64,000 nucleotides of DNA from Anaerolineae bacterium (GTDB lineage Bacteria > Chloroflexota > Anaerolineae > Aggregatilineales > Aggregatilineaceae): the NCBI GenBank assembly GCA_018432315.1, contig JAHDLB010000002.1, positions 1 through 64,000 on the forward strand, written 5' to 3'. Each line of letters starts with the position of its first letter. Positions within the stretch are counted from its first letter, which is position 1. The translations under genes were made by a program, and so were the position numbers. Below are positions 62,773 through 64,000 of this stretch, one piece after another. The notes under the pieces are model-generated. The model saw only the letters and a program-made list of their open reading frames with translations. It was not told where the DNA came from and did not search any database.

Positions 62773-63795
62773 ATGACAGCCATCGAACTCCCCCCGATCG
62801 GCATCGCGGGCATCGGGACGTATATCCCCTCGACGGTCGTGACCGGCGCCGAGATCGCCGCGCGCACCGGCCTGCCCGAATTCGTCGTGCTGGAGAAAAT
62901 GGGCATCCGCGAGATTCACGTCGCCGGGCCGGACGACACGATCACCGCCATGGCGAGCCGGGCCGCCCAGTGCGCGCTCGACGATGCCGGCCTCGATCCC
63001 GCCGAGCTCGATCTGGTGGTCTATCACGGCAGCGAGTACAAGGACCATATCGTGTGGTCCGCCGCCTCGAAGATCCAGAACCTGATCGGCGCGAGCAACG
63101 CCTACGCGTTCGAGATGTACGCGCTGTGCGCCGGGGCGCCGATCGCCTACAAAGCCGTGCGCGACATGATGCGCGTCGATCCGCGCCTGAACAACGTGCT
63201 GCTGGTGTCCGCCAGCCGCGAGAACGACCTGATCGACTTCGGCAATATGCGCACCCGCTTCATGTTCAACTTCGGCGCGGGCGGCGGCGCGACGATCTTC
63301 CGGCGCGGGCTTGAACGCAACCTCGTGCTCGAGTCGGCAGTGCGCACCGACGGCTCGCTGGCGGATACGGTCGTCATGACGCCCGCCGAGGGCGATCCGG
63401 CGCTGCTGCCCGCGGAGATGGGCACGCTACACGGGCGGCTGGACGTGCGCCACGCCGACTACATGGCCGAGCGCCTGGGCGCGGTGTCGCTCGATCGCTT
63501 CGTCGAGGTCATCACCGAGGCGGTGCAGGTCAGCGGGCGCGACCTGCGCGACCTGCGCTTCCTGGGGATCACCCACATGAAAAATTCGTTCTACCGCGAA
63601 ATCCTCGGCGCGGTCGGCCTGACGCCGGAACAGTCGGTATATCTCGACCACTACGGCCACATCCAGAGCGTGGACCAGGTGCTGGCGCTGGAGCTGGGGC
63701 TGGCCCAGGGCCGAGTCCGCGACGGCGATTTGATCGTCCTGGCCGGGGCGGGCACCGGCTACACGTGGAGCGCCACGGCGGTCCGCTGGGGCTGA
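62773..63795 (+). CDS. 3-oxoacyl-ACP synthase III/HMG-CoA synthase-like thiolase-fold enzyme
   Basis: 340 aa. KAS III features: IGIAGIGTYIPSTVVTGAEI, the nucleophile C119 in FEMYALCAGAPIAYKAVRD, His in GITHMKNSFYREI and the final LAGAGTGYTWSATAVRWG. The Asn expected in the third catalytic position is replaced in DHYGHIQSVDQ, so it may be a specialised condensing or acyl-transfer enzyme rather than FabH. The start MTAIELPP is chosen over a longer frame; the ribosome site is weak. The next gene starts 15 nt later. Confidence 0.78.
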   Translation: MTAIELPPIGIAGIGTYIPSTVVTGAEIAARTGLPEFVVLEKMGIREIHVAGPDDTITAMASRAAQCALDDAGLDPAELDLVVYHGSEYKDHIVWSAASKIQNLIGASNAYAFEMYALCAGAPIAYKAVRDMMRVDPRLNNVLLVSASRENDLIDFGNMRTRFMFNFGAGGGATIFRRGLERNLVLESAVRTDGSLADTVVMTPAEGDPALLPAEMGTLHGRLDVRHADYMAERLGAVSLDRFVEVITEAVQVSGRDLRDLRFLGITHMKNSFYREILGAVGLTPEQSVYLDHYGHIQSVDQVLALELGLAQGRVRDGDLIVLAGAGTGYTWSATAVRWG

Positions 63796-63809
63796 GAGGA
63801 GGACGGCAC

Positions 63810-64000
63810 ATGACACCATCGGCATTGATCGTCTATGGGGGATATGCTGGCCACGAGCCGGAGAAGACGACCGGGCTGGTCGCCGGGATGCTGGGCGCGC
63901 TGGACTTCGAAACCGTCCAGGTGCCGGCGCTCGATCCGCTGGTCGATGCGGACTACCTTGCCGGGTTCGACCTGGTCGTGCTCAACTGGTCGGTGGATAC
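63810..64000 (+). CDS. ThuA-like domain protein (5' part only)
   Basis: The window ends inside this gene after 63 codons. MTPSALIVYGGYAGHEPEK and the later FDLVVLNWSVD match the start of ThuA/trehalose-utilisation-like, class I glutamine amidotransferase-fold proteins. GAGGAGG lies 7 nt before the ATG. It probably forms an operon with the KAS III-like gene. Confidence 0.65.
   Translation, partial: MTPSALIVYGGYAGHEPEKTTGLVAGMLGALDFETVQVPALDPLVDADYLAGFDLVVLNWSVD

Overview
This window reads as GC-rich chromosomal DNA of a bacterium, most likely Chloroflexota of the Anaerolineae type. That assignment is an inference. It rests on the gene repertoire: a class II B12-dependent ribonucleotide reductase next to nrdR, a compact division/cell-wall cluster, WD40 lipoproteins, a sortase, SARP/NB-ARC regulators and no visible outer-membrane genes. 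Most genes have a clear ribosome binding site, and several start with GTG.

Layout. 1-0.35 kb: initiator tRNA with its own promoter and terminator. 0.35-3.6 kb: nrdJ and nrdR. 3.9-15.1 kb: one long minus-strand division and peptidoglycan cluster, in transcription order murD - DUF1349 - ftsW - murG - cvpA-like - murC - murB - ftsQ - ftsA - ftsZ; mraY, murE, murF, ftsI, mraZ and rsmH are not here. 15.2-18.5 kb: WD40 lipoprotein and a Gfo/Idh/MocA oxidoreductase. 18.6-20.2 kb: hisS behind a complete attenuator (promoter, 16-residue leader peptide with three consecutive His codons, intrinsic terminator). 20.2-33.3 kb: clpB, an arginase-family enzyme, a winged-helix regulator with its membrane partner and palindromic operator, a LysE exporter, a secreted DsbA fusion, a thioesterase, hydrolases, a CinA-type amidase and an SGNH protein.

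33.4 to about 43.4 kb is an accessory region that begins at tRNA-Gly(GCC). It holds a tyrosine integrase, a SARP-type regulator with three 8-bp direct repeats spaced exactly 11 bp upstream, a quinone oxidoreductase flanked by two related repeats, a primase-like protein (Toprim-like then a C-terminal CHC2-type zinc finger), a gene fragment and a dispersed palindrome (CGTTACGCGTAACG). I could not find the right attachment site.

43.4-53.2 kb: a methyltransferase, a two-gene membrane-anchored Cas4/RecB-like nuclease with no CRISPR array or other cas gene, an MFS exporter, a small basic protein, a Vps62-like protein, a DHFR-like reductase, a degenerate RAYT transposase, a membrane-anchored molybdopterin oxidoreductase, MurJ and tRNA-Val. 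53.3-64 kb: a histidine kinase, a methyltransferase-sortase-membrane protein operon, a minus-strand run of membrane and secreted proteins, a phosphoesterase, a KAS III-like synthase and the start of a ThuA-like gene.

The strongest leads are the hisS leader-peptide attenuator, the split Cas4-like pair whose four cysteines are shared between two overlapping genes, and the SARP-style 11-bp repeats.
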